Below, piece by piece: positions 18,265 through 27,848 of a stretch of DNA of 64,000 nucleotides. Every line of letters starts with the position of its first letter. The first letter of the stretch is position 1. Position numbers and translations under genes: made by a program. Origin of the DNA: Pseudomonas promysalinigenes (GTDB lineage: Bacteria > Pseudomonadota > Gammaproteobacteria > Pseudomonadales > Pseudomonadaceae); NCBI RefSeq assembly GCF_014269025.2, contig NZ_CP077094.1, positions 620,001-684,000 on the forward strand. The letters are read 5' to 3'. Below the pieces are notes generated by a model. The model saw only the letters and a list, made by a program, of their open reading frames with translations. It was not told the DNA's origin and searched no databases.

Positions 18265-18851
18265 GCCTGAGCGAGATTCGCAACTGGGTGTTCGACATGG
18301 ACGGCACCCTCACCGTAGCGGTGCACGACTTCGCGGCGATCCGTGTAGCCCTGGACATTCCGGCCGAGGACGACATCCTCACCCACCTGGCCGCGCTGCC
18401 AGCGGCGCAGGCGGCGCAAAAGCATGCGTGGCTGCTGGAGCACGAACGGCAGTTGGCGGTCGATTCGACAGCGGCTACCGGGGCGGTGGAGCTGGTACGC
18501 GAGCTGGCCGAACGTGGCTGCCGGCTGGGTATCCTGACCCGCAATGCGCGGGAGCTGGCCCATGTGACGCTGCAGGCCATTGGCCTGGCTGACTGCTTCG
18601 ATGTCGAGCACATTCTCGGGCGCGATGAGGCACAGCCCAAGCCGAGCCCCGATGGGCTGCTGAAAATTGCCAAGGGCTGGGGCGTGGCGCCCCAGGAAAT
18701 GGTGATGGTCGGCGACTACCGCTTCGATTTGGACTGCGGGCGGGCTGCGGGTGCGCGCACGGTGCTGGTGAACCTGCCGGACAACCCATGGCCTGAACTG
18801 GTGGATTGGCACGCGGCCGATTGCCGGGCACTGCGGATGATGCTGGGCTGA
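18261..18851 (+). CDS. HAD family phosphatase (HAD-IA)
   Basis: A 196-residue haloacid dehalogenase-like hydrolase. Motif I is VFDMDGTLT (nucleophile Asp near residue 12), motif II lies in LGILTRNARE, motif III Lys in AQPKPSPDGLL, and motif IV GDYRFDLDCG. The small helical cap between motifs I and II marks subclass IA, as in phosphoglycolate phosphatases; the substrate is not known. Coupled to tesB through an ATGA overlap. Confidence 0.88.
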   Translation: MSLSEIRNWVFDMDGTLTVAVHDFAAIRVALDIPAEDDILTHLAALPAAQAAQKHAWLLEHERQLAVDSTAATGAVELVRELAERGCRLGILTRNARELAHVTLQAIGLADCFDVEHILGRDEAQPKPSPDGLLKIAKGWGVAPQEMVMVGDYRFDLDCGRAAGARTVLVNLPDNPWPELVDWHAADCRALRMMLG

Positions 18852-18864
18852 ACTGTCTGTTGTT

Positions 18865-18930
18865 CGTGCAGGGCTCTTCGCGGATTCGAGCTGGCCCTGT
18901 GGGGCCGGGTTTACCTGCGAAGAGGCCAGC
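18865..18930. repeat. REP-type palindrome
   Basis: CTCTTCGCGG and the opposed CGGGTTTACCTGCGAAGAG flank a short CCCTGTGGGG hairpin after the HAD gene. A typical P. putida intergenic REP pair. Confidence 0.7.
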
Positions 18931-18991
18931 ACAGGTAAGTCTGCACTGGCTATGCTGAACGCCAATCCTTATTGGCAATGGAGCCTTGGTC

Positions 18992-20002
18992 ATGACCAGT
19001 AAAGCCATTTTTGTGCAACCCGGCGGCGGCTACGACAAGGTCGAAGTCGGCACCTGCGAAGCCCCGGCGCCCAATACCGGTGAAATCACCGTGCGGCTGC
19101 AGGCCAGTTCCCTCAACTACCACGATTTCGCTGTGGTGAGCGGCATGTGGGGCCCGAGCGAGCGGCGTATCCCCATGGCCGACGGGGCCGGCGAGGTGGT
19201 AGCGGTTGGCGCGGGTGTAAGCGAGTTCAAAGTTGGCGACAGCGTCGTCAGCACATTCTTCCCCGACTGGCTCGACGGCCAAGCCAATGTCGAAGGTTTT
19301 GCTCGTGTGCCCGGCGACGGCATCGATGGCTATGCCCGGCAGCAGGTCACCGCTGCGGCAACCTCTTTCACCTTGGCGCCTCGGGGGTTCAGCCATGCCG
19401 AGGCGGCAACATTGACCACCGCCGGCCTTACCGCCTGGCGTGCGCTCATGGGCGATGACCACCTCAAACCTGGCGATACGGTGCTGGTGCAGGGCACGGG
19501 GGGCGTTTCGATCTTCGCCCTGCAGTTTGCCAAGCTGGCAGGTGCCACAGTCATCGCTACATCATCCAGCGACGCCAAGCTCGAACGCCTCAAAGCCCTC
19601 GGCGCCGACCACCTGATCAACTACCAACGTACCCCAGAATGGGGCGAAAAAGTCCGTGAGCTCACCGGCAATCGCGGGGTCGATCACGTCATCGAAGTAG
19701 GCGGCCCGGCAACGCTCGAGCAGTCGATGATCGCCGCGCGCATTGGCGGGCATGTGTCGCTGATCGGCATCCTTACCGGCGTGGCCGGGCAACTGCCGCT
19801 GGTACAAGCGCTGGTGCGGCAGATCCGCCTGCAAGGTGTGCTGGTGGGCAGCCGCGCGCAGCAGCAGGCGATGATCCGGGCGATCGATGCCAATGGTTTG
19901 CGGCCAGTGGTGGACAAGCACTTCGAGCTGGAACAGATCGTCGAAGCGTTTCGCTACCAAGAGAGCAACCGGCATTTCGGCAAGATTTGCCTGACGTGGT
20001 AG
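18992..20002 (+). CDS. zinc-type alcohol dehydrogenase-like protein (MDR family)
   Basis: A 336-residue NAD(P)-dependent oxidoreductase of the medium-chain family. The N-terminal GroES-like part has NYHDFAVVSGMWG and PMADGAGEVVAVGAGVSEFKVGD; the Rossmann site is VLVQGTGGVSIFALQFAKLAGATVIATSS. The structural-zinc cysteines of classical alcohol dehydrogenases are absent, so it belongs with the zinc-independent quinone oxidoreductase-like members. The ATG at 18992 follows TGGAGC; an upstream TTG is less likely. Substrate unknown. Confidence 0.86.
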   Translation: MTSKAIFVQPGGGYDKVEVGTCEAPAPNTGEITVRLQASSLNYHDFAVVSGMWGPSERRIPMADGAGEVVAVGAGVSEFKVGDSVVSTFFPDWLDGQANVEGFARVPGDGIDGYARQQVTAAATSFTLAPRGFSHAEAATLTTAGLTAWRALMGDDHLKPGDTVLVQGTGGVSIFALQFAKLAGATVIATSSSDAKLERLKALGADHLINYQRTPEWGEKVRELTGNRGVDHVIEVGGPATLEQSMIAARIGGHVSLIGILTGVAGQLPLVQALVRQIRLQGVLVGSRAQQQAMIRAIDANGLRPVVDKHFELEQIVEAFRYQESNRHFGKICLTW

Positions 20003-20116
20003 AACTGTAACGAGGCTTGGACAAGCCACTACATTTGCGTACATCGGCAGGGGAAGGCGGCTGGCTAGAATGCGCCGGACCAGATGCGACTGATTCTCCA
20101 CAAGAGGATTCCCCCG

Positions 20117-21232
20117 ATGTACCGCCTTTGCCTATCACCCCAGCGCCTGCTGCTGGCGCTGTTGTTGCTGGCTGCCCTAGCGGGTGTCGCCCGCACCGCC
20201 CACGCGCTGGAGGTCACCGATGTGCTTGGGCGCAAGGTTGAAGTCGACCACAGCCCGCAGCGCATCGTGCTGGGTGAAGGGCGGCTGTTCTTCGCCTTGG
20301 CGCTGCTCGACCGCGACAACCCGTTCCAGCGGGTGGTGGGCTGGCAGAACGATATGCGCCTGCTCGACCCGCATACCTATGAGGTTTACGCCAAGCAATA
20401 CCCCCAGCTCGCCAAACTGCCCTTGATCGGGCAGGCCTCGGAGCAGAGCGTCAGCGCCGAGCAGATTCTTGCGCTCAAGCCGGACCTTGCGATCTTCAGC
20501 ATCGCCGGCGAAGGCCCGACCCAGCACAGCCCGGTGGCCGACTTGCTGGAGAAGGCTGGCATCCCGGTGCTGTTTATCGACTTCCGCGTGCACCCGATCC
20601 GCAACACGCGGGTCAGCATGCAAGCGCTAGGCACATTGTTGGGGCGTGAGCAGCAAGCGCAGGCTTACCTGAGCCTGTATGAGCGCCACCTCGCGCGCAT
20701 CAACGAGCGCGTGGCCACGCTGGCGGCTGACCAGCGGCCGAAGGTGTTCCTGGAGTTGCTGCCAGGTGTTTGGCAGGCGCCGGGTCATACCACTGGCAAA
20801 AGCGGCTTGGGTAGCGTGATCGAAGCGGTCGGCGGGCATAACATCGGTGCCGATGTAGTGCCGGGGGCCCTTGGGGATGTCAGCGTCGAATATGTGCTGC
20901 AGGCCGACCCTGATGTCTACATCGCCACCGGCAACCGCGCACCGGGCGTGCTGCTTGGGGCAGGTGTCTCGCTTGAAACCGCTCGCCAGAGCCTGGCGAA
21001 GATCACTGCCCGGCCCGAGTTCGCGCCGCTTCGTCCCATCCAGGCGGGGCAGGCTCACGGCCTTTGGCATGACTTTTACAACTCGCCCTTCAACATCCTT
21101 GCGATCGAAGCCATGGCCAAGTGGGTGCACCCTGAGCACTTCAAAGACATCGACCCGCAGGCCACCATGGGCGAAATCAATCAAATGCTCAAAGTAGGCC
21201 TGGACGGCCAGTACTGGGTCAACGCCAAGTGA
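20117..21232 (+). CDS. periplasmic substrate-binding protein, FecB/BtuF-like
   Basis: The ligand-capturing component of an ABC importer for iron-siderophore or a corrinoid. The 371-residue precursor has a Sec signal (residues 1-31, ending ARTAHA), then EVTDVLGRKVEVDHSPQRIVLGEGR, the family opening, and SAEQILALKPDLAIFSI, plus WHDFYNSPFNILAIEAMAKWVHPEHF at the end. The insert AGHTTGKSGLGSVIEAVGGHNIG fits metal-chelate binders. The permease gene begins inside its stop codon (GTGA). Confidence 0.87.
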   Translation: MYRLCLSPQRLLLALLLLAALAGVARTAHALEVTDVLGRKVEVDHSPQRIVLGEGRLFFALALLDRDNPFQRVVGWQNDMRLLDPHTYEVYAKQYPQLAKLPLIGQASEQSVSAEQILALKPDLAIFSIAGEGPTQHSPVADLLEKAGIPVLFIDFRVHPIRNTRVSMQALGTLLGREQQAQAYLSLYERHLARINERVATLAADQRPKVFLELLPGVWQAPGHTTGKSGLGSVIEAVGGHNIGADVVPGALGDVSVEYVLQADPDVYIATGNRAPGVLLGAGVSLETARQSLAKITARPEFAPLRPIQAGQAHGLWHDFYNSPFNILAIEAMAKWVHPEHFKDIDPQATMGEINQMLKVGLDGQYWVNAK

Positions 21233-22290
21233 CCGCGTTGGCTCATGACGGTGCGGCGCGCGCCGCCTGGCACTACCGTCGTCTGCTGTGGCGGCGGGCC
21301 TTGCTGGTGTTGGCGTTGGCACTGCTGTTGCTGCTGTCGGTGCTGTGCGACCTGGCCAGCGGTGCGTCGGGCATGGGCCTTGGGCAACTGCTGCATGGCA
21401 TGCTCGACCCGGCCACGCTGAGCGCAACCGAACGGGTGATCATCTGGAACGTGCGCCTGCCGTACTCGCTGATGGCCGTGCTGGTGGGCGCAGCCTTGGC
21501 CCTGGCAGGCGCCGAAATGCAAGCGATCCTCGATAACCCGCTGGCCAGCCCCTTCACCCTTGGCGTGTCGTCGGCGGCAGCGCTTGGAGCATCGTTGGCG
21601 ATTGCCTATCCACTGGCTATCACCTGGCTGGCGCCGAGCGCGCAGGTGACGCTGATGGCTTTCGCCTTCGCCTGCCTGTCGGTGTTGCTGCTGCAGGCCA
21701 TGTCACGTTTGCGCGGTGCCGGTGTAGAGAGCCTGGTGCTGTTCGGTATCGCGCTGGTATTCAGCTGCAATGCGCTGGTTTCGCTGCTGCAGTTGCTGGC
21801 CACCGAGGACGTGTTGCAGCAACTGGTGTTCTGGACCTTGGGCAGCGTAGCCCGGGCCGACTGGCAGAAACTGGGCATTCTGGCCTTGGTGCTGGCGGTG
21901 CTACTGCCGTTCTCGCTGCGTGCAGCCCCGGCCATGACATTGCTGCGCATGGGCGAGGACCGCGCGCGCAGCTTTGGTGTGGATACCCGGCGCCTGCGTT
22001 TTGCTTCGCTGCTGCGTATCAGCCTGCTGTCGGCCACGGCGGTGGCGTTCGTCGGCACCATTGGTTTTGTCGGCCTGGTCGGGCCACACATAGCGCGCCT
22101 GCTGGTGGGTGAGGATCAGCGGTTTCTGCTGCCGGCCAGTGCGCTGGTAGGGGCGCTGATGCTGTCGCTGTCGTCGCTTGCCAGCAAGTTGATCCTGCCT
22201 GGTGTGATCGTGCCGGTAGGCATCGTGACGGCACTGGTCGGGGTGCCGGTGTTCGTGCTGCTGGTGTTCCGTCGGGGGCGAAAACTGTGA
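21229..22290 (+). CDS. FecCD-type ABC transporter permease
   Basis: The inner-membrane channel of the importer, 353 residues, about ten helices. Family motifs seen are RLPYSLMAVLVGAALALAGAEMQAILDNPLASPFTLGVSSAAALGAS and, near the end, FVGTIGFVGLVGPHIARLLVG, which contacts the ATPase. The GTG start overlaps the stop of the binding-protein gene, and its stop overlaps the ATPase start in the same way, so all three are translationally coupled. Confidence 0.93.
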   Translation: MTALAHDGAARAAWHYRRLLWRRALLVLALALLLLLSVLCDLASGASGMGLGQLLHGMLDPATLSATERVIIWNVRLPYSLMAVLVGAALALAGAEMQAILDNPLASPFTLGVSSAAALGASLAIAYPLAITWLAPSAQVTLMAFAFACLSVLLLQAMSRLRGAGVESLVLFGIALVFSCNALVSLLQLLATEDVLQQLVFWTLGSVARADWQKLGILALVLAVLLPFSLRAAPAMTLLRMGEDRARSFGVDTRRLRFASLLRISLLSATAVAFVGTIGFVGLVGPHIARLLVGEDQRFLLPASALVGALMLSLSSLASKLILPGVIVPVGIVTALVGVPVFVLLVFRRGRKL

Positions 22291-23048
22291 GCTTGCTGAT
22301 CGAGGACGTGGCGGTCGCCTATGGTGCGCGGCAGATCCTGCACGGGGTGAGCCTGCCGGCACTGCCGGCCGGTAGCCTGGTGGCGCTGGTCGGGCCGAAC
22401 GGTGCGGGCAAGTCGACCTTGCTGCGTGCGCTTGCCGGGCTTGAGCGCATGACTGGCAGCCTGCATCTGGATGGCCAGGACGTGAACCGGCTGAGCTTTG
22501 CCGAGCGTGCGCGCCGCTTGGCCTATATGCCCCAGCAATTGCCACCAGGGATTGCCCTGGGGGTGTTGGAAAGCATTGTCGCGGCGCTGCGTGTGGCGGG
22601 TGAAGACGACTTGCTAGGTAGCGCCTACGCGGCGCTGCGTCACCTGGGGATCGAGGCGCTGGCCGAGCGTTCCCTCGATAGCCTGTCAGGTGGCCAGCGG
22701 CAACTGGTGGCGCTGGCCCAGTTGTTGGCGCGTAACCCCCAGGTGCTGCTACTGGACGAGCCGACCAGTGCGCTGGATCTACATTACCAATTGCGGGTGA
22801 TGGGGGCGGTGCGCGAGCGGGTGGTTGCGCATGGCTCGTTGGCCGTGGCGGTGTTGCATGACATCAACCTTGCTGCCAGCCATGCCGACTGGCTGGTGGT
22901 ATTGCGCGAGGGTAGGGTAGTGGCCTGCGGGGCACCCCAGCAGGTGCTGCAACCTGCGCTACTGGCCGAGGTGTATGGCGTTCAGGCGCGGGTCGAGCGT
23001 TGTTCGCAGGGGCGCTTGCAGGTGCTGGTGGACCGGGCCCTGGCTTGA
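22287..23048 (+). CDS. ABC transporter ATP-binding protein, FecE/BtuD-like
   Basis: Energises the upstream permease. The 253-residue protein has Walker A VGPNGAGKSTLL (about 34-45), the Q loop YMPQQLPPG, signature LSGGQRQLVALAQLLARN, Walker B VLLLDEPTSALDL and the H-loop VAVLHDINLAASHAD. It ends close to the convergent GntR-type regulator gene. I see no clear Fur box or corrinoid riboswitch in the 114 bases before the operon, so the transported ligand stays open. Confidence 0.93.
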   Translation: MSLLIEDVAVAYGARQILHGVSLPALPAGSLVALVGPNGAGKSTLLRALAGLERMTGSLHLDGQDVNRLSFAERARRLAYMPQQLPPGIALGVLESIVAALRVAGEDDLLGSAYAALRHLGIEALAERSLDSLSGGQRQLVALAQLLARNPQVLLLDEPTSALDLHYQLRVMGAVRERVVAHGSLAVAVLHDINLAASHADWLVVLREGRVVACGAPQQVLQPALLAEVYGVQARVERCSQGRLQVLVDRALA

Positions 23049-23061
23049 TGCACTGCAGCAC

Positions 23062-23760
23062 TCAATCTGGCAGTAGTCGGTCCCGACTGTTGGACAGGTG
23101 CAGGCAGATCGCTGCCCGTGCGGCATCCGGGTCTTGCCGGCGGATGGCATTGAGAATGGCCTCGTGCTCAAGGTTGGCCAGGTACGCATGCCGCGCCAGG
23201 TTGGCCCCGGCGCGTTCGGCCAGGGCCACACGGTTACGCGGGATCAGGCCGTTGCCCAACTGCGCCATCATCTCGCTGAAATACAGATTGCCGGTGGCTT
23301 CGGCGATCAACAGGTGAAAGCGCCGATCTGCCTCGATGCAACTGTCCCCGGCCGCCGCTAGATCCTGGTAGTCATCCAGCGCCTTGCGCATGCGTGCCAG
23401 CTGTTCGTCACTGCGGCGCACCGCAGCCAGCGCAGCTGCCTGGCCTTCCAGGCCGATGCGCAGCTCCAGCAGGTCACGCACGCTCGCCGCATTCTCCGCG
23501 CCCACCCGCAAACCTGCAGGGCCCTGGCGCTCCATCACGAAGGTTCCGATGCCATGGCGCGGCTCTACCAGGCCTGAGGCCTGCAGTTTCGATAGCGCTT
23601 CGCGTACCACAGTGCGGCTGACACCGTGCTCACGCACCAGGGTGTTCTCCGAGGGCAACCTGTCCCCTGGTTTGAAGGTGCCCAACAGAATCTGCTGGGT
23701 CAGGCTCGATACCAGGTCGTGGGTGCGACTGTGGCTACGTTTTGCGCAGGCGTGGTCCAT
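23062..23760 (-). CDS. GntR-type regulator, FadR subfamily (probable sugar-acid repressor)
   Basis: A 232-residue repressor. Residues 10-75 hold the winged helix, with RLPSENTLVREHGVSRTVVREALSKLQASGLVEPRHGIGTFV. Residues 95-225 are the FCD effector domain, with the metal-site Asp and His in EADRRFHLLIAEATGN and HEAILNAIRRQDPDAARAAICLHLSN. It is divergent from a sugar-acid transporter and glucarate dehydratase, and FadR-type operator palindromes lie between them, so it probably represses them until an aldarate or its product binds. I start at 23760; a frame open 72 bases earlier reads through the operator region. Confidence 0.87.
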   Translation of the reverse strand: MDHACAKRSHSRTHDLVSSLTQQILLGTFKPGDRLPSENTLVREHGVSRTVVREALSKLQASGLVEPRHGIGTFVMERQGPAGLRVGAENAASVRDLLELRIGLEGQAAALAAVRRSDEQLARMRKALDDYQDLAAAGDSCIEADRRFHLLIAEATGNLYFSEMMAQLGNGLIPRNRVALAERAGANLARHAYLANLEHEAILNAIRRQDPDAARAAICLHLSNSRDRLLPD

Positions 23761-23783
23761 GGCAATTTCCGGGGTAGGTGAGC

Positions 23784-23794
23784 TTGTATGACAA
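23784..23794. promoter_or_regulatory. FadR-family operator, site 1
   Basis: TTGTATGACAA fits the FadR-subfamily pattern T-N-GT-N3-AC-N-A exactly and extends to CTTGTatgACAAG. It lies 24 bases upstream of the regulator start, suited to autorepression. Confidence 0.6.
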
Positions 23795-23928
23795 GTTAAC
23801 CTGGCAAAATTTTTTTTGCAGGATTTTTTCATCTGCGTGTAGGTCTGTTACAAGCCTTTATAGACAAGATCGACTCAATTTACCTTTTTAGCTGCTTGTA
23901 TCAAGCGATTTTCGCGATGATTGGCATC

Positions 23929-23957
23929 TTGTCGTACAACCTCGCGAGGCATATGCT
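23929..23957 (+). promoter_or_regulatory. promoter and operator site 2 of the glucarate unit
   Basis: TTGTCG at 23929-23934 and TATGCT at 23952-23957 are spaced by 17 bases, a fair sigma-70 promoter reading toward the MFS gene. The -35 box is part of TTGTCGTACAA (23929-23939), a second exact match to T-N-GT-N3-AC-N-A, so a bound repressor would block polymerase. Confidence 0.6.
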
Positions 23958-23970
23958 CCGTTCCACTGTC

Positions 23971-23981
23971 ATGTCAGACAA
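23971..23981. promoter_or_regulatory. FadR-family operator, site 3 (imperfect)
   Basis: ATGTCAGACAA matches the same pattern except for the first base and lies just downstream of the -10 box. Spacing from site 2 is 42 bases centre to centre, about four helical turns, which would put both on one face of DNA. Confidence 0.45.
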
Positions 23982-24020
23982 CCTCGACCCGCACAAAAAC
24001 AATTAGTGGGAGATCTACCT

Positions 24021-25373
24021 GTGAACGACACCCTCGCTCCGTCTGCCCGGAATGAAGGCGACGCTTTGGCCAGTGCCGTGGCCAAGGTCAAACGCCATGT
24101 CCTGCCGCTGTTCGTCATCATGTTCATCGTCAACTACCTGGACCGCGTCAACATCGGCTTCGTCCGCCCCCACCTGGAGAGCGACCTGGGCATCAGCGCC
24201 GCTGCTTTTGGTTTCGGCGCCGGGCTGTTTTTCATCGGCTATGCATTGTTCGAAGTGCCGTCCAACATGTTGCTGCAAAAGGTCGGTGCACGGCTGTGGC
24301 TGACCCGCATCATGTTCACCTGGGGCCTGGTGGCCACTGCCATGGCCTTCGTGCAGAACGAAACCCAGTTCTACGTGCTGCGCTTTCTGCTGGGGGTCGC
24401 CGAAGCGGGCTTCTTCCCTGGGGTGATCTACTACTTCACCCGCTGGTTGCCGGCCGCCGAGCGCGGCAAAGCCATCGCCATTTTCCTCAGCGGCTCGGCC
24501 CTGGCATCGCTGATTTCCGGCCCCTTGGCCGGCGCGCTGATGCAGATCCAAGGGTTGGGCATGCATGGCTGGCAGTGGATGCTGTTCATCGAAGGGATGG
24601 CCTCGGTAGCACTGTGCTTCTTCGTGTTCTTCTGGCTCGACTCAAAGCCTAAGGATGCCAAATGGCTGAGCCCGGCGGAACAGCAGGCGCTGGAAGCGAC
24701 CATCGACCGTGAACAACGTGAGCGTGAAGCCGTCGGCGCGGTGAAGCCATCGGCCTGGAGCCTGCTCAAGGACCGCCAGATCCTGCTGTTCTGCCTGATC
24801 TACTTCTGCATTCAGCTGACCATCTACGCTGCCACCTTCTGGCTGCCCAGCATCATCAAACGCATGGGCGACCTCAGTGACCTGCAGGTCGGCTTCTTCA
24901 ATTCCATCCCGTGGCTGATCTCGATCATCGCCATGTACGCCTTCGCCGCTGGCTCCTCGCGCTGGAAATTCCAGCAGGCGTGGGTGGCAGGTGCCTTGGT
25001 GGTTGCGGCCATCGGCATGTTCATGTCCACCACCGGCGGCCCGGTGTTCGCCTTCGTTGCGGTGTGCTTCGCGGCCATTGGCTTCAAGTCGGCCTCGTCG
25101 CTGTTCTGGCCGATCCCCCAAGGCTACCTGGACGCACGCATCGCTGCGGCCGTGATTGCCTTGATCAACTCGGTCGGTAATCTCGGCGGCTTCGTTGCCC
25201 CTACCACCTTCGGCCTGCTGGAGCAGCAGACCGGGTCGATCCAGGGCGGCCTGTATGGCCTGGCCGTGACCTCGGTGCTGGCAGCCATCGCCGTATTCTT
25301 CCTACGCATTCGCCCAAAGGGCGCCCCCACTGACGAGCTCAAGGCACCTTCGGCCTTGGGCCAGACCCACTGA
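24021..25373 (+). CDS. MFS transporter, probably glucarate/galactarate uptake
   Basis: A 450-residue, 12-helix major facilitator of the anion:cation symporter family ([10 protein letters not shown] in helix 1 and [23 protein letters not shown] in helix 2 are the family hallmarks; the loop after helix 4 has [21 protein letters not shown]). The next gene, 16 bases on, is glucarate dehydratase, so D-glucarate or a similar aldarate is the likely substrate. I use the GTG at 24021, 7 bases after GGGAG; a GTG 15 bases earlier overlaps that box. Confidence 0.85.
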   Translation: MNDTLAPSARNEGDALASAVAKVKRHVLPLFVIMFIVNYLDRVNIGFVRPHLESDLGISAAAFGFGAGLFFIGYALFEVPSNMLLQKVGARLWLTRIMFTWGLVATAMAFVQNETQFYVLRFLLGVAEAGFFPGVIYYFTRWLPAAERGKAIAIFLSGSALASLISGPLAGALMQIQGLGMHGWQWMLFIEGMASVALCFFVFFWLDSKPKDAKWLSPAEQQALEATIDREQREREAVGAVKPSAWSLLKDRQILLFCLIYFCIQLTIYAATFWLPSIIKRMGDLSDLQVGFFNSIPWLISIIAMYAFAAGSSRWKFQQAWVAGALVVAAIGMFMSTTGGPVFAFVAVCFAAIGFKSASSLFWPIPQGYLDARIAAAVIALINSVGNLGGFVAPTTFGLLEQQTGSIQGGLYGLAVTSVLAAIAVFFLRIRPKGAPTDELKAPSALGQTH

Positions 25374-25389
25374 TGACTGCGAGAAAACA

Positions 25390-26748
25390 ATGATGAATAT
25401 GCAGACCAACCCCGCCGTTCATGCCCAAACCCCTGTGGTCACAGAGCTGCGCGTGATCCCCGTGGCAGGCCACGACAGCATGCTGCTCAACCTCAGTGGC
25501 GCCCACGGCCCTTACTTCACCCGCAATGTCGTGGTGCTGCGTGACAGCGCCGGCAATACTGGCCTGGGCGAAGTGCCGGGTGGCGAGGCCATCCGTCAAA
25601 CGCTGGAAGACGCTCGCAGCCTGGTGGTCGGCCAGCCGATCGGGCACTACCAGCGCGTGCTCAATGCCATGCGCCAGACCTTCGACAGCCGCGATGCTGG
25701 CGGGCGCGGCCTGCAAACGTTCGACCTGCGCATCACGGTGCACGCGGTGACGGCCATCGAATCGGCGTTGCTCGACCTGCTCGGCCAGCACCTGAACGTG
25801 CCAATTGCAGCTTTGCTTGGCGAAGGCCAGCAGCGCGATGCGGTGAAGATGCTGGGCTACCTGTTCTATATCGGTGACCGCCAGCAGACCGACCTGGCCT
25901 ACCGTAACGAAGCCGATGCCGACGACGACTGGTTCCGCCTGCGCCATGAAAAGGCGCTGACCCCGGAAGCCGTCGTGCGCCTGGCCGAAGCCGCCAAGCA
26001 GCGCTATGGCTTCAGTGACTTCAAGCTCAAGGGTGGGGTGCTACGCGGCGAGGAGGAAATGGAAGCGGTCACCGCCCTGGCCGAACGCTTCCCCGAAGCG
26101 CGTATCACCCTTGACCCCAACGGCGCCTGGTCGCTCAAGGAAGCCATCGCCTTGTGCCGCGACAAACACCACGTGCTGGCTTACGCCGAAGACCCGTGCG
26201 GTGCGGAAAATGGTTACTCAGGCCGTGAGGTGATGGCCGAGTTCCGCCGCGCCACTGGCCTGCCCACGGCCACCAACATGATCGCGACCGATTGGCGGCA
26301 GATGGGCCACGCCATCCAGTTGCAGTCGGTGGACATTCCCTTGGCCGACCCGCACTTCTGGACCCTTCAGGGCTCGGTGCGCGTGGCGCAGATGTGCAAC
26401 GACTGGGGCCTGACCTGGGGCTCTCACTCCAACAACCACTTCGATATTTCGCTGGCGATGTTCACCCAGGTCGCTGCGGCGGCGCCGGGTGACATCACCG
26501 CCATCGACACTCACTGGATCTGGCAAGACGGCCAGCGCCTGACCCGCGACCCCCTGCGCATCGTCGATGGCCATGTGCGGGTACCGGCGCGGCCGGGGCT
26601 GGGCGTGGAACTGGACGAAGACCAACTGGCCAAGGCCCACGAGTGCTACCGCAACATGGGGTTGGGCGCGCGCGATGACAGCGTGGCGATGCAGTTTTTG
26701 ATCCCAGGCTGGCGCTTCGATAACAAGCGGCCTTGCATGGTGCGTTGA
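25390..26748 (+). CDS. gudD: glucarate dehydratase
   Basis: Dehydrates D-glucarate to 5-keto-4-deoxyglucarate, the first step of aldarate breakdown. The 452-residue enolase-superfamily protein has the KxK pair in [11 protein letters not shown], the metal ligands in [17 protein letters not shown] and [11 protein letters not shown], and the catalytic His in [19 protein letters not shown]. These motifs are diagnostic for GudD among mandelate racemase relatives. It is the second gene of the repressor-controlled unit with the MFS transporter; the later enzymes of the pathway are not in this window. Confidence 0.94.
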   Translation: MMNMQTNPAVHAQTPVVTELRVIPVAGHDSMLLNLSGAHGPYFTRNVVVLRDSAGNTGLGEVPGGEAIRQTLEDARSLVVGQPIGHYQRVLNAMRQTFDSRDAGGRGLQTFDLRITVHAVTAIESALLDLLGQHLNVPIAALLGEGQQRDAVKMLGYLFYIGDRQQTDLAYRNEADADDDWFRLRHEKALTPEAVVRLAEAAKQRYGFSDFKLKGGVLRGEEEMEAVTALAERFPEARITLDPNGAWSLKEAIALCRDKHHVLAYAEDPCGAENGYSGREVMAEFRRATGLPTATNMIATDWRQMGHAIQLQSVDIPLADPHFWTLQGSVRVAQMCNDWGLTWGSHSNNHFDISLAMFTQVAAAAPGDITAIDTHWIWQDGQRLTRDPLRIVDGHVRVPARPGLGVELDEDQLAKAHECYRNMGLGARDDSVAMQFLIPGWRFDNKRPCMVR

Positions 26749-26756
26749 GGCTGCCG

Positions 26757-26850
26757 GCCTGTTCGCGGGTGACCTCGCTCCCATGGGTTTTGCACAGGCT
26801 TGCGGGCCTGGACAGTTCCATACCTGTGGGAGCGGCTTACCCGCGAACAA
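26757..26850. repeat. REP-type palindromic pair
   Basis: TTCGCGGGTGACCTCGCTCCCA and its inverse TGGGAGCGGCTTACCCGCGAA (given in part) flank about 35 bases between the convergent gudD and lysR genes. A likely transcript end for both. Confidence 0.78.
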
Positions 26851-26861
26851 GCCACCGCTAT

Positions 26862-27749
26862 CTACCCTGCTTCGAAAAATACCCGCGCCATCTCCACAAA
26901 ACCCTCAAGCACGGGGTTCGGATTATCCCGGCAAAACGCCAGGAAGATCTCAGCCTGCTGCTCCATTCCCTCCAGCGGCTTGAACACCACCTGTTCAAGG
27001 CGCAGCGCCTGCGCCGAAGCCGGTACCACAGCACACCCCAGCCCGACGTTGACCAGGCCAAGAATCGAATGCGTCTGCCCCAACTGATGCAGGTAGTGCG
27101 GCTGCACCCCATACTGGGCAAACAGGTTGGCAATGCGGTCATGGAAGTACCGCCCCTCGCTGGCGCTGTACATCACAAATGCCTCGCCGTCGAAATCGCT
27201 CGGCCTGAGCTGCTTGCGCGCCGCCAATGGGTGCCCGGCGGGCAGGGCAGCGAGGAACGGTTCGCGGTGGATCGGCAGGTATTGCACGCGGGCGCTTGGC
27301 AACACCTGGCGTACCAGGCCGACATCGATCAGGCCCGCTTCAAGGTCATGCACCTGGGTGGCCGACACCCGTTCGCGCAGCACCAGTTCGATGTCAGGCA
27401 AGGTGTGCCCGGCATGCACCAGCAAGCGCGGGATCATGCTGTAGGCGCCCACGGCAGTGAAGCCCAAGGTCAGTCTGCCTGCTTCGCCATGGGCGATACG
27501 CCGCGCCGACTGGCTGGCCGATTCAGCTACCTGCAGGATGCGCCGGGCATCCTGCAAAAAACTTTGCCCTGCCAGGGTCAGCCGCGCCTGGCGGTTATTG
27601 CGTTCAAGCAACAGCACGCCAAGAGAGTGCTCCAGCAATTGGATCTGCCGGCTCAGCGGGGGCTGGGTCATGTGCAGGCGTGTGGCGGCGCGGCCGAAGT
27701 GCAGCTCCTCAGCGACAGCGACGAAACAGCGCAGTTGGTGCAGCTCCAT
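26862..27749 (-). CDS. LysR family transcriptional regulator
   Basis: A 295-residue regulator. The N-terminal helix-turn-helix is MELHQLRCFVAVAEELHFGRAATRLHMTQPPLSRQIQLLE; residues 90-290 form the periplasmic-binding-like effector domain starting RLTLGFTAVGAYSMIPRL. The FGRAATRLHMTQPPLS form is frequent in the CatR/BenM-like branch, but the inducer is unknown. It is divergent from the 2-hydroxyacid dehydrogenase gene, 99 bases away, which it probably controls. A GTAT-caa-ATAC palindrome at 27794-27804 lies in the gap. Confidence 0.88.
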   Translation of the reverse strand: MELHQLRCFVAVAEELHFGRAATRLHMTQPPLSRQIQLLEHSLGVLLLERNNRQARLTLAGQSFLQDARRILQVAESASQSARRIAHGEAGRLTLGFTAVGAYSMIPRLLVHAGHTLPDIELVLRERVSATQVHDLEAGLIDVGLVRQVLPSARVQYLPIHREPFLAALPAGHPLAARKQLRPSDFDGEAFVMYSASEGRYFHDRIANLFAQYGVQPHYLHQLGQTHSILGLVNVGLGCAVVPASAQALRLEQVVFKPLEGMEQQAEIFLAFCRDNPNPVLEGFVEMARVFFEAG

Positions 27750-27848
27750 GATTCAATTCCTGAATTATTCGATCCAGTATCTATATTAGACCTGTATCAA
27801 ATACGGGCCTAGCATCGAGTCATGTCTTCGAACTGCCGGAAGCCCAGC

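Noticed and set aside
20003..20116. Cobalamin riboswitch before the ABC importer
   Set aside because: The gap is only 114 bases and lacks the B12-box type sequence, so the ligand cannot be assigned that way.
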